Positions 54,031-63,090 of a stretch of 64,000 nucleotides of DNA are shown one piece after another. The notes under the pieces are model-generated. The model made no database searches. It was not told where the DNA came from and saw only the letters and a list, made by a program, of their open reading frames with translations. Both the position numbers and the translations under genes were made by a program. Source of the DNA: Methylophaga sp. 42_25_T18 (GTDB taxonomy: Bacteria > Pseudomonadota > Gammaproteobacteria > Nitrosococcales > Methylophagaceae); contig MAAJ01000006.1 in the NCBI GenBank assembly GCA_002163085.1, forward strand, positions 372,001-436,000, written 5' to 3'. The first letter of the stretch is position 1, and every line of letters starts with the position of its first letter.

Positions 54031-54472
54031 TGATGTACGTTGGATGGCTCAAGCGCTAGCCTTGGCCCAGCAGGCTGAATTACAAGGCGAGGTACCTGTC
54101 GGTGCCATTATTGTTCGTGATGGTGAAATACTCGGTGAAGGTTGGAATAAACCGATTATGAGCCATGACCCCACCGCTCATGCAGAAATTCAGGCCTTAC
54201 GTGCAGCATGCCAACAGGAAAATAACTACCGTCTGCCTGGTGCTACACTTTATGTAACCTTAGAACCGTGCGTAATGTGTGCCGGTGCTTTGATCCATGC
54301 ACGTATCGAACGTATCGTTTTTGCCGCAACTGAACCCAAAACGGGTGCTGCCGGCAGTTGTTTTGATATTTTCAACAACGACAAACTTAATCATCGTATT
54401 ATTTGCGATAGCGGTGTTTTAGCAACACAAAGTGGTGAGTTATTGCGTAACTTCTTTCGAGCTCGACGTTAG
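54023..54472 (+). CDS. tadA: tRNA adenosine(34) deaminase TadA
   Basis: 149 residues. Zinc deaminase motifs HAEIQALRAAC (His-Ala-Glu, ~55) and PCVMCAGALIHARI (Pro-Cys-x2-Cys, ~87), the hallmark of TadA, which converts A34 to inosine in tRNA-Arg. C-terminal LLRNFFRARR is usual. Overlaps waaA by 8 nt. Confidence 0.95.
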   Translation: MSDDVRWMAQALALAQQAELQGEVPVGAIIVRDGEILGEGWNKPIMSHDPTAHAEIQALRAACQQENNYRLPGATLYVTLEPCVMCAGALIHARIERIVFAATEPKTGAAGSCFDIFNNDKLNHRIICDSGVLATQSGELLRNFFRARR

Positions 54473-54693
54473 CCTATACCTAACAAAAAAACCATGTACT
54501 TTAAACTTCCATCCGGTAAAAGGTGCTCGGGCGCATACATAAAGATTAATTCCATACTAAAACGCTGACCAAGTTTAAGGTAATTAAAAAATACCAATAA
54601 AAACAATCTTTTTTCTTAAACCTAGAACTTAAAGCCGTGCAAACCTGTCGATATGAAGCGATAATCAAACTACATTTTTAATTAGGAAGTTAT

Positions 54694-56097
54694 TTGAAAC
54701 GTCTTTGTTTGTTCCTCTTTTCGATAGGACTACTCATTGCTTGTGATGAGGCACAACCACACCTAGAAGAAATTATCGAACGAGGAGAATTACGCGTATT
54801 AAGCCGTTATGGTCCCACTAGTTATTATGTGAAAGGGGATAAGCTGGCCGGTTTTGAATTCGATCTTGCACAACGCTTTGCCTCTCACCTTAACGTACGC
54901 TTGAAAATAATTGTGCCTGACAATCTGGGTGATATGTTGGACCTTATCGAACAAGGTAAAGCCGATATTGCTGCTGCTGGTCTCACGATTACCCCTGCAC
55001 GAAAAGACGTCATTCGTTTTGGTCCTGTTTACCAAGAAGTGACCCAACAATTAGTCTATCGCAATGGTAATAAAAAGCCGAAGAACATTACCGCATTGCA
55101 CAATGGACAATTAGAAGTTGTTGCTACAAGTAGCCATGTAGATCAATTAAAATCACATCAGCAAGATGTACCCGAATTAGATTGGACAGAAAATAGCGAA
55201 CTCAATAGTAGTGGTTTATTAGAACTTGTCCAGCTAGAAATGATCGACTACACCATTGCAGATTCTAACGAAATAGCAGCCAATCAAAGTTTATTTCCAG
55301 AATTGCGTGTCGCTTTTAATATCTCCGAACCTCAAGCTTTAGCATGGGCAATGCCATTATCAGAGGATGGCTCTCTTTATAATGAAATTGCTTTATTTTT
55401 TGAACAAATGGAAGACTCCGGTGATTTAGATCGACTCATCGAGAAATATTATGGTCATATTCGACGGTTTGACTATGTCGACACTCGAGCTATCCATCGC
55501 CGAATCTTAACCCACCTGCCTAAATACCAAACTTTATTTAAACATGCTGCACGCGAATTTAATTTCGACTGGCGTTTACTCGCGGCCATTTCCTATCAAG
55601 AATCACACTGGGACCCTAAAGCGGTATCAAGCACCGGCGTTAAAGGTTTAATGATGTTAACTAAGGCAACAGCTAGACAAATGAATGTCGGCAACCGTGA
55701 AGATCCAGCACAGAGCATTTATGCCGGAGCAAAATACCTTGCCTCTATTCGAGACCGTCTGCCAGAACGTATTTCAGAGCAAGAAAAAATATGGATAGCA
55801 CTTGCGTCATATAACATCGGATTGGGTCACGTCGAGGATGCTCGGGTCTTAACGCAAAAAAATGGTAAAAACCCAGATCTATGGCCAGATATTAAAGTGT
55901 TCCTCGCTAAATTATCCAAAAAAGAATGGTATTCACAAACACGTTATGGCTATGCGCGTGGTGGCGAACCTGTGCGTTATATTGAAAATATTCGTCGTTA
56001 TTATGATATTTTGTTGCATCAACAACAAAATAGTAACAGTCTAGACCTTACTGTTGATGACGAGTCTGCCCAGAAAGAATTTCCAGCAGCACTTTGA
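54694..56097 (+). CDS. mltF: membrane-bound lytic murein transglycosylase F
   Basis: 467 residues. I accept TTG 54694 because AGGAAG lies before it and it opens a lipoprotein-like signal (LCLFLFSIGLLIAC). Residues ~28-265 are an amino-acid-binding-protein-like sensor domain (ERGELRVLSRYGPTSYY). Residues ~290-450 are the SLT catalytic domain: catalytic Glu in SYQESHWDP, STGVKGLMMLT, QSIYAGAKYLA and SYNIGLGHVEDAR. It cleaves glycan strands to anhydromuropeptides. It overlaps or abuts the following cyclase frame. Confidence 0.93.
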   Translation: MKRLCLFLFSIGLLIACDEAQPHLEEIIERGELRVLSRYGPTSYYVKGDKLAGFEFDLAQRFASHLNVRLKIIVPDNLGDMLDLIEQGKADIAAAGLTITPARKDVIRFGPVYQEVTQQLVYRNGNKKPKNITALHNGQLEVVATSSHVDQLKSHQQDVPELDWTENSELNSSGLLELVQLEMIDYTIADSNEIAANQSLFPELRVAFNISEPQALAWAMPLSEDGSLYNEIALFFEQMEDSGDLDRLIEKYYGHIRRFDYVDTRAIHRRILTHLPKYQTLFKHAAREFNFDWRLLAAISYQESHWDPKAVSSTGVKGLMMLTKATARQMNVGNREDPAQSIYAGAKYLASIRDRLPERISEQEKIWIALASYNIGLGHVEDARVLTQKNGKNPDLWPDIKVFLAKLSKKEWYSQTRYGYARGGEPVRYIENIRRYYDILLHQQQNSNSLDLTVDDESAQKEFPAAL

Positions 56098-56114
56098 CTA
56101 AAAGGAAACGTACA

Positions 56115-57743
56115 ATGTCGAATGATGATGCCACCCAACAATTAGAAGAGTGGAAACAAAAGTACTACCAATCAATTTCATCGCTCGAACAATCGCAAAG
56201 TTATGAAGATTTACTCCAGCGTAGTCTAGCTAGATTAGCGTTGGCAGCTCAGGGATTGGACGCATCATTAGACAAGCAATTAAAATCTTTACGCAAAGCC
56301 CTGCGCGGCAATAACGATCAAAAAGAAATTCAATATATTCTTGATCAGATGGAAAAAGCCATTGCTCGCATGGAAGTCGACAAAGCAAAGGATAGTACTC
56401 AGTCTTCTGGTGAAATTCTCGCCGATTTATTAAAGTCATTAAAACTTAGAAAACCATATAAAGCTGATGCGCGTAAATTAGCTAAACAACTTAAATTGGC
56501 CTCTAGTAGTGAAGTCAGCACCCTCCTTCCTGAGCTTTTACTGTTGCTCAACAGCTGTTTACCTGATGGAACTGAAAAGCCAGCTCGCCGGTTTAGTTTT
56601 CATCTATTCGGTATTGGAAAACCAGCAAAAAACGATGTTCAACAACAGAATAAAGCGAATGAAAGTGACCCTGCATCACTATTAAATGACGAGGATGACA
56701 CTCCCCCTTTCAACGTAATGTTGATGCAGTTACTTGAACGCCTATCGCTGCCAACAGATTTAAGTAAACAAGCAACTAAGCTCCGCCTGAAGCTGGAAAA
56801 AGGTATTGATGATGAGGACCTTCCTCAGGCCATTAATGAGATTGCTGACATTGTTAGCACGCTTGGCTCTATGGTGATCACTGAAAAGCTAGAATATCAA
56901 GAGTTTTTAACATCACTCACTACGCGACTAAATGAGTTAGATCAGCATATTAGAGAAACGGGCGATCACAATGCAGAAGCATTTAAAGAACGGGAAATTA
57001 TTGGTCAAGCTGTAGAGGATGAGTTTGTAGATCTACGAAACAATGTTCAAGGTGCCAATGATTTAGAACAATTAAAATCAACGGTCAGTGAGCGATTAGA
57101 TTTTTTGGATCAACATTTTGAACTGTACCAAAAATCAGATCACGATCGTTTTGAACAATCTCAAAAAGAGATTATCGAACTTAATCAACGCATACAGACA
57201 ATGGAACAAGAAACCACAGTGTTACGTGAGTCTGCTGAGAAGTCTCGTAATTTAGCCCTCAAAGACGCGCTTACGGGTATTTGGAACCGCCAAGCGTTGA
57301 ATGAAATTCTAGACAAAGAATTTGCTCGTTGGCAGCGGTACCAATCACCACTAAGTATCATTATTTGGGACGTCGACTTCTTCAAACGAGTTAATGACAA
57401 TTATGGTCATGCGGCTGGTGACAAAGTATTAAGGACGATTGCTCGTATATTTCAAAAAGCCACCCGTGATGCTGATTTTATTTCTCGTTTTGGCGGTGAA
57501 GAGTTTATGGGTGTTTTCCCCGAAACACGCTTAGAAGATGCGTTGACACTCGCTAACAAAATTCGCGAGAAAGTCGAACTATCTAAATTCCATTATGAAG
57601 ATAAGCGTGTCTTTATCACCGCGTCAGCAGGACTTGCTACCTTTAGGCCTGGCGATTCAATAGACGATGTTTTTAAGCGTGCAGACAAGGCCTTATATCA
57701 AGCAAAAGAAGGAGGCAGAAATCGCTGCGCTAGCGAGGATTAA
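56115..57743 (+). CDS. coiled-coil GGDEF diguanylate cyclase
   Basis: 542 residues from ATG 56115 (AAAGGAAACG before it; an ATG seven codons upstream overlaps mltF). N-terminal ~370 residues are soluble and mostly helical with coiled-coil stretches and no membrane segment. The GGDEF domain begins near residue 385 (LKDALTGIWNRQAL). Active site RFGGEEF (GGEEF at ~460-464) is intact and the I-site RDAD lies five residues before it, so it should make cyclic di-GMP with product inhibition. The regulatory signal read by the N-terminal part is unknown. Confidence 0.92.
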   Translation: MSNDDATQQLEEWKQKYYQSISSLEQSQSYEDLLQRSLARLALAAQGLDASLDKQLKSLRKALRGNNDQKEIQYILDQMEKAIARMEVDKAKDSTQSSGEILADLLKSLKLRKPYKADARKLAKQLKLASSSEVSTLLPELLLLLNSCLPDGTEKPARRFSFHLFGIGKPAKNDVQQQNKANESDPASLLNDEDDTPPFNVMLMQLLERLSLPTDLSKQATKLRLKLEKGIDDEDLPQAINEIADIVSTLGSMVITEKLEYQEFLTSLTTRLNELDQHIRETGDHNAEAFKEREIIGQAVEDEFVDLRNNVQGANDLEQLKSTVSERLDFLDQHFELYQKSDHDRFEQSQKEIIELNQRIQTMEQETTVLRESAEKSRNLALKDALTGIWNRQALNEILDKEFARWQRYQSPLSIIIWDVDFFKRVNDNYGHAAGDKVLRTIARIFQKATRDADFISRFGGEEFMGVFPETRLEDALTLANKIREKVELSKFHYEDKRVFITASAGLATFRPGDSIDDVFKRADKALYQAKEGGRNRCASED

Positions 57744-57808
57744 AATTGATCAAACGCCTATTACCTACATCCCTGTAAGTAAAATATTTACTACAATTTA
57801 ACGCCAAA

Positions 57809-58444
57809 TTATTGGCCAGCCGCCTCTTGTTCAATCAAGAAATCAACCGCTTTTAACATCTCTTCCATACTGCCAGCTGCAGGTGCATCTGTACGGTACT
57901 TACCATTTACAACCATCGATGGAACACCTGTAATACCAGATGTTTGGCTCATCACTAACGCTTTTTTAACTTTTGATTTCACTGAAAATGAATTCATCGC
58001 TTTTTCAAACGTATCACGATCAATACCTTGTTCAGCCACAAAGTCTAATAACTGTTCTTCAGTCGTCAATCGACGCTTTTCTACGTGTATGGCATTAAAG
58101 ATAACGCTATGTAACTTTTTCAAGTCACCTGTTGATTCTGCAGCATAAAATACTTTTGCTAACTGCAACCAACTATCTCGAAAAATGGCCGGCACAGCCA
58201 CAAATTTCACATTTTCAGGCAGCGTTTTTTTCCATTCTGTTACTAATGGATCTAAACGAAAACAGTGTGGGCAGCTATATGAAAATAATTCTACGACCTC
58301 AATAACTTTGTCATCGCTCGTTGCTAAACGTTGGGCAGTTGGATGGTAATGTACACCTTCAACAAATGCCATTGGCATTGCCATGGTGGTGAAGGATAAT
58401 AATAATCCTGCTATCGCTGATACTGCTGTCACTATTTTTTTCAT
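57809..58444 (-). CDS. dsbA: thiol:disulfide interchange protein DsbA
   Basis: 211 residues. Signal peptide AGLLLSFTTMAMP-type; the thioredoxin-fold active site is SCPHCF (~55-60) and the cis-Pro loop is ITGVPSMVV. It introduces disulfides into exported proteins. Its neighbours ccsA, resB and cytochrome c4 are a periplasmic thiol/haem maturation set. Confidence 0.95.
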   Translation of the reverse strand: MKKIVTAVSAIAGLLLSFTTMAMPMAFVEGVHYHPTAQRLATSDDKVIEVVELFSYSCPHCFRLDPLVTEWKKTLPENVKFVAVPAIFRDSWLQLAKVFYAAESTGDLKKLHSVIFNAIHVEKRRLTTEEQLLDFVAEQGIDRDTFEKAMNSFSVKSKVKKALVMSQTSGITGVPSMVVNGKYRTDAPAAGSMEEMLKAVDFLIEQEAAGQ

Positions 58445-58478
58445 TTTTCCATCCTTAATTATTAACGATTTTTATTTA

Positions 58479-59636
58479 CTATAAGGTGCCGTATGAATGT
58501 AAGCCCGTCAGGAACATATTGACGCCTAAAAATGCAAACAGAGTGACAAACAAACCTATCACTGCCCACCAGGCCATCGGATTGCCACTCCAGCCTTTAG
58601 TCATACGCATATGCAACCATGCTGCATAATTTAACCATACAATTAATGCCCAAGTTTCTTTTGGATCCCATGACCAATATCCACCCCACGCTTCTGCCGC
58701 CCATAAAGCGCCTAAAATTGTTGCTACCGTGAAAAAGGCAAAACCTAAGGCGATGACCTTGTACATTAATTCATCCATAACGGCGAGTGATGGCATTGCC
58801 TCCACTAGTCTTCCATTAGGATTTTTAGTTTGTTGCCATGAAACTAAAAGATAAGCCACACCAATCATCGCCGCCATGGCAAAGGTGCCATAACCAACAA
58901 AGTTGGCCGGTACATGAATTTTCATCCAATAACTTTGTAAGGCAGGCACTAAGGGTTGAATTTCATGTGCACCTCGTTCAAAGCCATACCAGAGCAGGAA
59001 GGCAACAGCGGCACTAATCACTAAAAGAACAAACCCACCTAAACTTCGGATCTGATATCGACGTTCATAAAACAAATAAATTAACGCCGTTATCACCGAA
59101 AATAAAATAAATACTTCATAAAGATTACTGACGGGGATATGGCCTACATCGGCACCAATTAGATATGATTCTTTCCAACGCACCATTAAACCAATCATGC
59201 CCATAGTAGCGGCAGACCAAGTTAAGCCAGTTCCTACCTTTGCTGTAAATTCAGAACGAAATAACAATCCGGCAAAGTAGCTCACCGTTGCCATCACAAA
59301 TAGTGCGCTCATCCACATAAAAGCAGACTGACTGGCTAAGAGATAACTTAAGAAAAAGTCTGTTTCCCCCAGTGTTAGGTCATTGCCATATATACGTATC
59401 GCCAATAGGCTTAATATCGTGACAGCAAGACTGTGCCATCTAAATCCAGACCAGTTTTGTCCCAAGAACATCATCGCCACGGCGGTAAAAATCACAATAC
59501 TGATTTCATATATATCAAACACACTGGAATAAATCGCGATCAATGCCATGGCTGCTAACGCCATAACACCACGCCATAACCACTGTGTAAATGGACGGTC
59601 TTCAACCAAATTTAGTGTGCCTGTAGTAGTTGTCAT
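58479..59636 (-). CDS. ccsA: cytochrome c biogenesis protein CcsA (System II)
   Basis: About 385 residues (ATG 59636; TTG one codon earlier is possible). Eight or so membrane segments and the haem-handling WWD-type motif WGGYWSWDPKETWALIVW (~315-332) with flanking His residues. With ResB it moves haem to the periplasm and attaches it to apocytochrome c. It follows resB by 45 nt and precedes dsbA. Confidence 0.92.
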   Translation of the reverse strand: MTTTTGTLNLVEDRPFTQWLWRGVMALAAMALIAIYSSVFDIYEISIVIFTAVAMMFLGQNWSGFRWHSLAVTILSLLAIRIYGNDLTLGETDFFLSYLLASQSAFMWMSALFVMATVSYFAGLLFRSEFTAKVGTGLTWSAATMGMIGLMVRWKESYLIGADVGHIPVSNLYEVFILFSVITALIYLFYERRYQIRSLGGFVLLVISAAVAFLLWYGFERGAHEIQPLVPALQSYWMKIHVPANFVGYGTFAMAAMIGVAYLLVSWQQTKNPNGRLVEAMPSLAVMDELMYKVIALGFAFFTVATILGALWAAEAWGGYWSWDPKETWALIVWLNYAAWLHMRMTKGWSGNPMAWWAVIGLFVTLFAFLGVNMFLTGLHSYGTL

Positions 59637-59684
59637 CAATTCTTCATTGCCAAAATAAAATTACACAAACTATGAACGCTCAAA

Positions 59685-61679
59685 TCAATGAGAGTTCCCA
59701 TTAAGTTGTTTTAACGTATTCGTGAGCTGATCAAAAAACGGGTCAAAATCACGAGGGTTACGGTTACTCATACCCGCTAATAAAACAGTCACACCTTGCG
59801 CTTGAGTCTTCACTAATACCCATAAACGTCGTTGCGGTAAATAAAACAATAAAAATACACCCGCAACCAAAAAAGCACAGCCCAAATAAACCACCGGTTT
59901 ACCTGGTGACCGTGCAATTTGTAAACCGCTGGCTTCAACATGTTCGTAGTCAGTTAACATTAGAAATACCGGTGAGCCATAACGAGGCAAACTACCTATC
60001 GCATCCACTGCATCTTGCAAAAATAATAATTCAGCCTCGCCCACTAACTCATCATCGACTTTGCTGAAATATATACGCGCTAACATCTCTCGTAACATCG
60101 CCAAATAAGCGGGCCCTAATGTTTCACGTTCTGCTTCGGGAAGACTAGTCTCAATAAATTCCGTCACTGTGGTAAAACCACCGCGTTCAAACATTGCCAC
60201 TAACATAGTTAATGTCTGCTGGAGACTTTGTTGTAATCCTTCTTCGCTGCCATCAATAGCCGCCAGTGTTTCCAGCATCATTTCACCTGCAATGGCTGAA
60301 ACTAACGCCTTATCACGTACTCGTTTTAAGAACTGATTAAATTCGGTCAACTCACCATTGTTATCGACTGGCAAATACAAATAACCAAACTCATCTGCAG
60401 GACTAGCGCGCACGCCACTTAAATAAAATTCACGCTCATTTCTAGTTACCGGCAACATATAGTTTAGGTATTCCATCGCCTCACCGGTTTCTGAACGTAA
60501 TTTAAATCCCATACTAGGCCCAAAATTTCGCAAGCGGCCGGGATCATCGTCAGTGGGGTCAGCATTAATATTAAATGGTCGAAATGCCGTGATCTCTAAT
60601 TGCGTTTTCTGCTCGCCCCAACGAAATTGTGACGTTTGAAAAACCTGAGTTTCAATCGCAATCGCCTCTTTGCCAATACGATCATCTAGCGGCCAAGCAT
60701 CAATCGATAATAGTGAGCCGCCATCACTAAAACTGGCCTGATAAATCGCATAGCCTTTATAAATTAGTGGATGATTAACTGAAATTGTCGCCGCTAAAGG
60801 CTCAGCCAAATCACTATCATGCACAATAAGATCGGTTTCAAATGATTTAGGTTGACCTGTTTCGTAATGCTCAATGCGGAAATCGATTACTTCTATTTTA
60901 AACGGTAAAGATTGCACTAAATAACCATCACGCATCGCCACAAAGGCAACGTCAGAAGAGCGACCTTCTGGAATATTAATACTGCCTCTAAATGCCTGTT
61001 TACTGACAGAAAGCCGACTTTTAGCAGGTACTTGCGACACGGCAAGATCACGCGTTTCTACTTTTATTTTTCCCTGCCATTCTGCAAACTTCAGCGGCAG
61101 ATTACTGTCCATCAACCCACCGACACAAATCACAATAATGGCCAAATGAGTCAAAATATATCCCAATCGATTCATTCCGCCACGCATGGCTGATATCAAT
61201 ATTGCATCGGTTTTATCTGTTTGTTTAACCCGAAATCCTTGCTTGGTAAACTCCGCCATCAACGCTGTCACCGTTTGATTTTCTGGTGTACTCACCTTCC
61301 AGCTGATGTTATGTCGTAGCGCTTGTAAGGATTTTTCTTGCACATGGGTACGTAAATGCCACATGTCTCGTATCATCGATGGCGTTTGACGAATCACACA
61401 AACCGATGTCGATACCACCAATAAGGTCAATATTGCTAAAAACCACAGCGCACTATAAACGTCATACAATCCTGCCGTTTCAAATATTTCAAACCAGAAA
61501 GGGCCAAATTTAATCAGATAATCCGTGTAGGGTTGGTTTTGCTGTAATACCGTACCAATGACCGAAGCCACTGCAAGTGTTAACAGTAAGGTAATGGCAA
61601 GATCCATTGACCCAAAAAAAAGAAAAATACGCTGTCCGAGCGTATATCTAGGCGCTTGTGAATCACTGGTTTCAGACAT
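59685..61679 (-). CDS. resB: cytochrome c biogenesis protein ResB (System II)
   Basis: About 664 residues from ATG 61679 (the frame extends 19 codons upstream). Transmembrane segments at ~20-40, ~75-95 and ~165-185, a large periplasmic domain, and a C-terminal membrane helix (VYLGCAFLVAGVFLLFYLPQRRLWVLV). Family segments include FFGSMDLAITLLLTLAVASVIGT, LPLKFAEWQGKIKVE-like and LIYKGYAIYQASFSDGG. It is the scaffold partner of CcsA in cytochrome c maturation. Confidence 0.9.
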   Translation of the reverse strand: MSETSDSQAPRYTLGQRIFLFFGSMDLAITLLLTLAVASVIGTVLQQNQPYTDYLIKFGPFWFEIFETAGLYDVYSALWFLAILTLLVVSTSVCVIRQTPSMIRDMWHLRTHVQEKSLQALRHNISWKVSTPENQTVTALMAEFTKQGFRVKQTDKTDAILISAMRGGMNRLGYILTHLAIIVICVGGLMDSNLPLKFAEWQGKIKVETRDLAVSQVPAKSRLSVSKQAFRGSINIPEGRSSDVAFVAMRDGYLVQSLPFKIEVIDFRIEHYETGQPKSFETDLIVHDSDLAEPLAATISVNHPLIYKGYAIYQASFSDGGSLLSIDAWPLDDRIGKEAIAIETQVFQTSQFRWGEQKTQLEITAFRPFNINADPTDDDPGRLRNFGPSMGFKLRSETGEAMEYLNYMLPVTRNEREFYLSGVRASPADEFGYLYLPVDNNGELTEFNQFLKRVRDKALVSAIAGEMMLETLAAIDGSEEGLQQSLQQTLTMLVAMFERGGFTTVTEFIETSLPEAERETLGPAYLAMLREMLARIYFSKVDDELVGEAELLFLQDAVDAIGSLPRYGSPVFLMLTDYEHVEASGLQIARSPGKPVVYLGCAFLVAGVFLLFYLPQRRLWVLVKTQAQGVTVLLAGMSNRNPRDFDPFFDQLTNTLKQLNGNSH

Positions 61680-61768
61680 ATTGTAGGACCGTATGAAGCC
61701 AGAACACGATGGTACTGGCCAAAAAAGAAGTCGCATGGCACACCATACGACGTTCTTTTAATTAATTA

Positions 61769-62377
61769 TTAATGTAGACCAGCAACGTAGGCAGATACGG
61801 CTTTCATTTCATCGGCCGTCATTTTTTTAGCAATATCAGTCATCATATTATTAGGATCATTGCTACGTGTACCTTCAGCAAATGCCTTCAACTGTAGTTC
61901 AACATATTTACTATATTGACCTGACAATGCTGGCCATTTAGCAGCGGGCATGCCTGCACCCGTTGGACCATGACAAGCCATACATGCGGGAAGACCCGAG
62001 TCTTTATTGCCGGCACGATAGATGGTTTGGCCGGCGGCTAATAAATCTTCAGAGACGGCACCCGGTGTTACTTTGTTGCTTGCATAAAAGGCACCTAAAT
62101 CAGCCATATCCTGTTCAGTTAAATTAGCAACCATCGGCGCCATTACTGCATTAACACGCGCCCCACTTTTAAAGTCAGCTAACTGTTTTGCAATATAGCT
62201 TTCATGCTGACCGGCCAATTTGGGGAACATATCCAATGGACTATTACCATCCGCTCCATGACAAGCAGCGCAGACCATCGCCTTGCCCTTACCTGCAGAA
62301 ACATCACCCGCAGCCATTACCGGACTGACAACCACGAATGCCATACTCATTATTAAGCTTGAAAATAATTTTTTCAT
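61769..62377 (-). CDS. diheme cytochrome c4
   Basis: 202 residues. Signal peptide VVSPVMA/A, then two class I cytochrome c domains with haem motifs CAACH (~37) and CMACH (~137). [19 protein letters not shown] and [22 protein letters not shown] are cytochrome c4 features. It carries electrons in the periplasm, often to cytochrome oxidases. It is divergent from engB. Confidence 0.93.
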   Translation of the reverse strand: MKKLFSSLIMSMAFVVVSPVMAAGDVSAGKGKAMVCAACHGADGNSPLDMFPKLAGQHESYIAKQLADFKSGARVNAVMAPMVANLTEQDMADLGAFYASNKVTPGAVSEDLLAAGQTIYRAGNKDSGLPACMACHGPTGAGMPAAKWPALSGQYSKYVELQLKAFAEGTRSNDPNNMMTDIAKKMTADEMKAVSAYVAGLH

Positions 62378-62460
62378 TATTATTCCTGTTCGCTCTCTCA
62401 GTAAATAAAACTGTTGATATGCTACTCTTATTAGCGTCTTTTTGCATCCCGAGCGACCCT

Positions 62461-63081
62461 ATGTCACAGCTTTATCGCCAAGCCCATTACACTATCAGCG
62501 CCACCCAGCTATCTGAACTCCCGGATGATACCGGCATTGAAGTCGCGTTTGCAGGCCGCTCTAATGCGGGAAAATCTAGCGCTATTAATACCATTACCGA
62601 CATCAAATCGCTGGCAAGAACAAGTAAAACGCCTGGCCGTACTCAAATGATTAATTTTTTCAATTTGGATGAAGGTCGTGCGCTAGTCGATCTACCTGGT
62701 TATGGCTACGCAAAAGTACCTGAAAAAATGAAGATCCGTTGGCAACAAACATTAGGTAAGTACCTAGAAACTCGCCAGTCTCTTCGCGGTCTGATGTTGA
62801 TGATGGATGTACGTCACCCATTAAAAGAGTTTGATATTCAAATGATCGCTTGGGCAAATCGCGCACAATTATCCGTTCATATCTTATTAACGAAAGCAGA
62901 CAAACTAAAACGTGGCGCTGCTATGGCCAGTTTGCACACCGTTGCTGCAGAACTAAAAAAACGTGAGCTCACCGCCAGCATTCAATTATTTTCATCTCTC
63001 AAAAAATCGGGTAAAGAAGAAGCTATTAAAAAACTTGATTCATGGTTTTTAGCAGATGAGAACCCAACCAGCGAAGAATAA
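62461..63081 (+). CDS. engB: ribosome biogenesis GTP-binding protein EngB (YihA/YsxC)
   Basis: 206 residues from ATG 62461; the frame runs 41 codons upstream but those overlap the cytochrome c4 promoter region and are hydrophobic. GTPase motifs: G1 [12 protein letters not shown] (~35-46), G2 region [13 protein letters not shown]3 [12 protein letters not shown]4 LTKADKL, and the C-terminal FSSLKKSG. It is needed for 50S subunit assembly. Confidence 0.94.
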   Translation: MSQLYRQAHYTISATQLSELPDDTGIEVAFAGRSNAGKSSAINTITDIKSLARTSKTPGRTQMINFFNLDEGRALVDLPGYGYAKVPEKMKIRWQQTLGKYLETRQSLRGLMLMMDVRHPLKEFDIQMIAWANRAQLSVHILLTKADKLKRGAAMASLHTVAAELKKRELTASIQLFSSLKKSGKEEAIKKLDSWFLADENPTSEE

Positions 63082-63090
63082 GGAATTGAG

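Noticed and set aside
62338..62460. N-terminal extension of EngB
   Set aside because: It overlaps the start of cytochrome c4 on the other strand and is hydrophobic; the family starts at ATG 62461.
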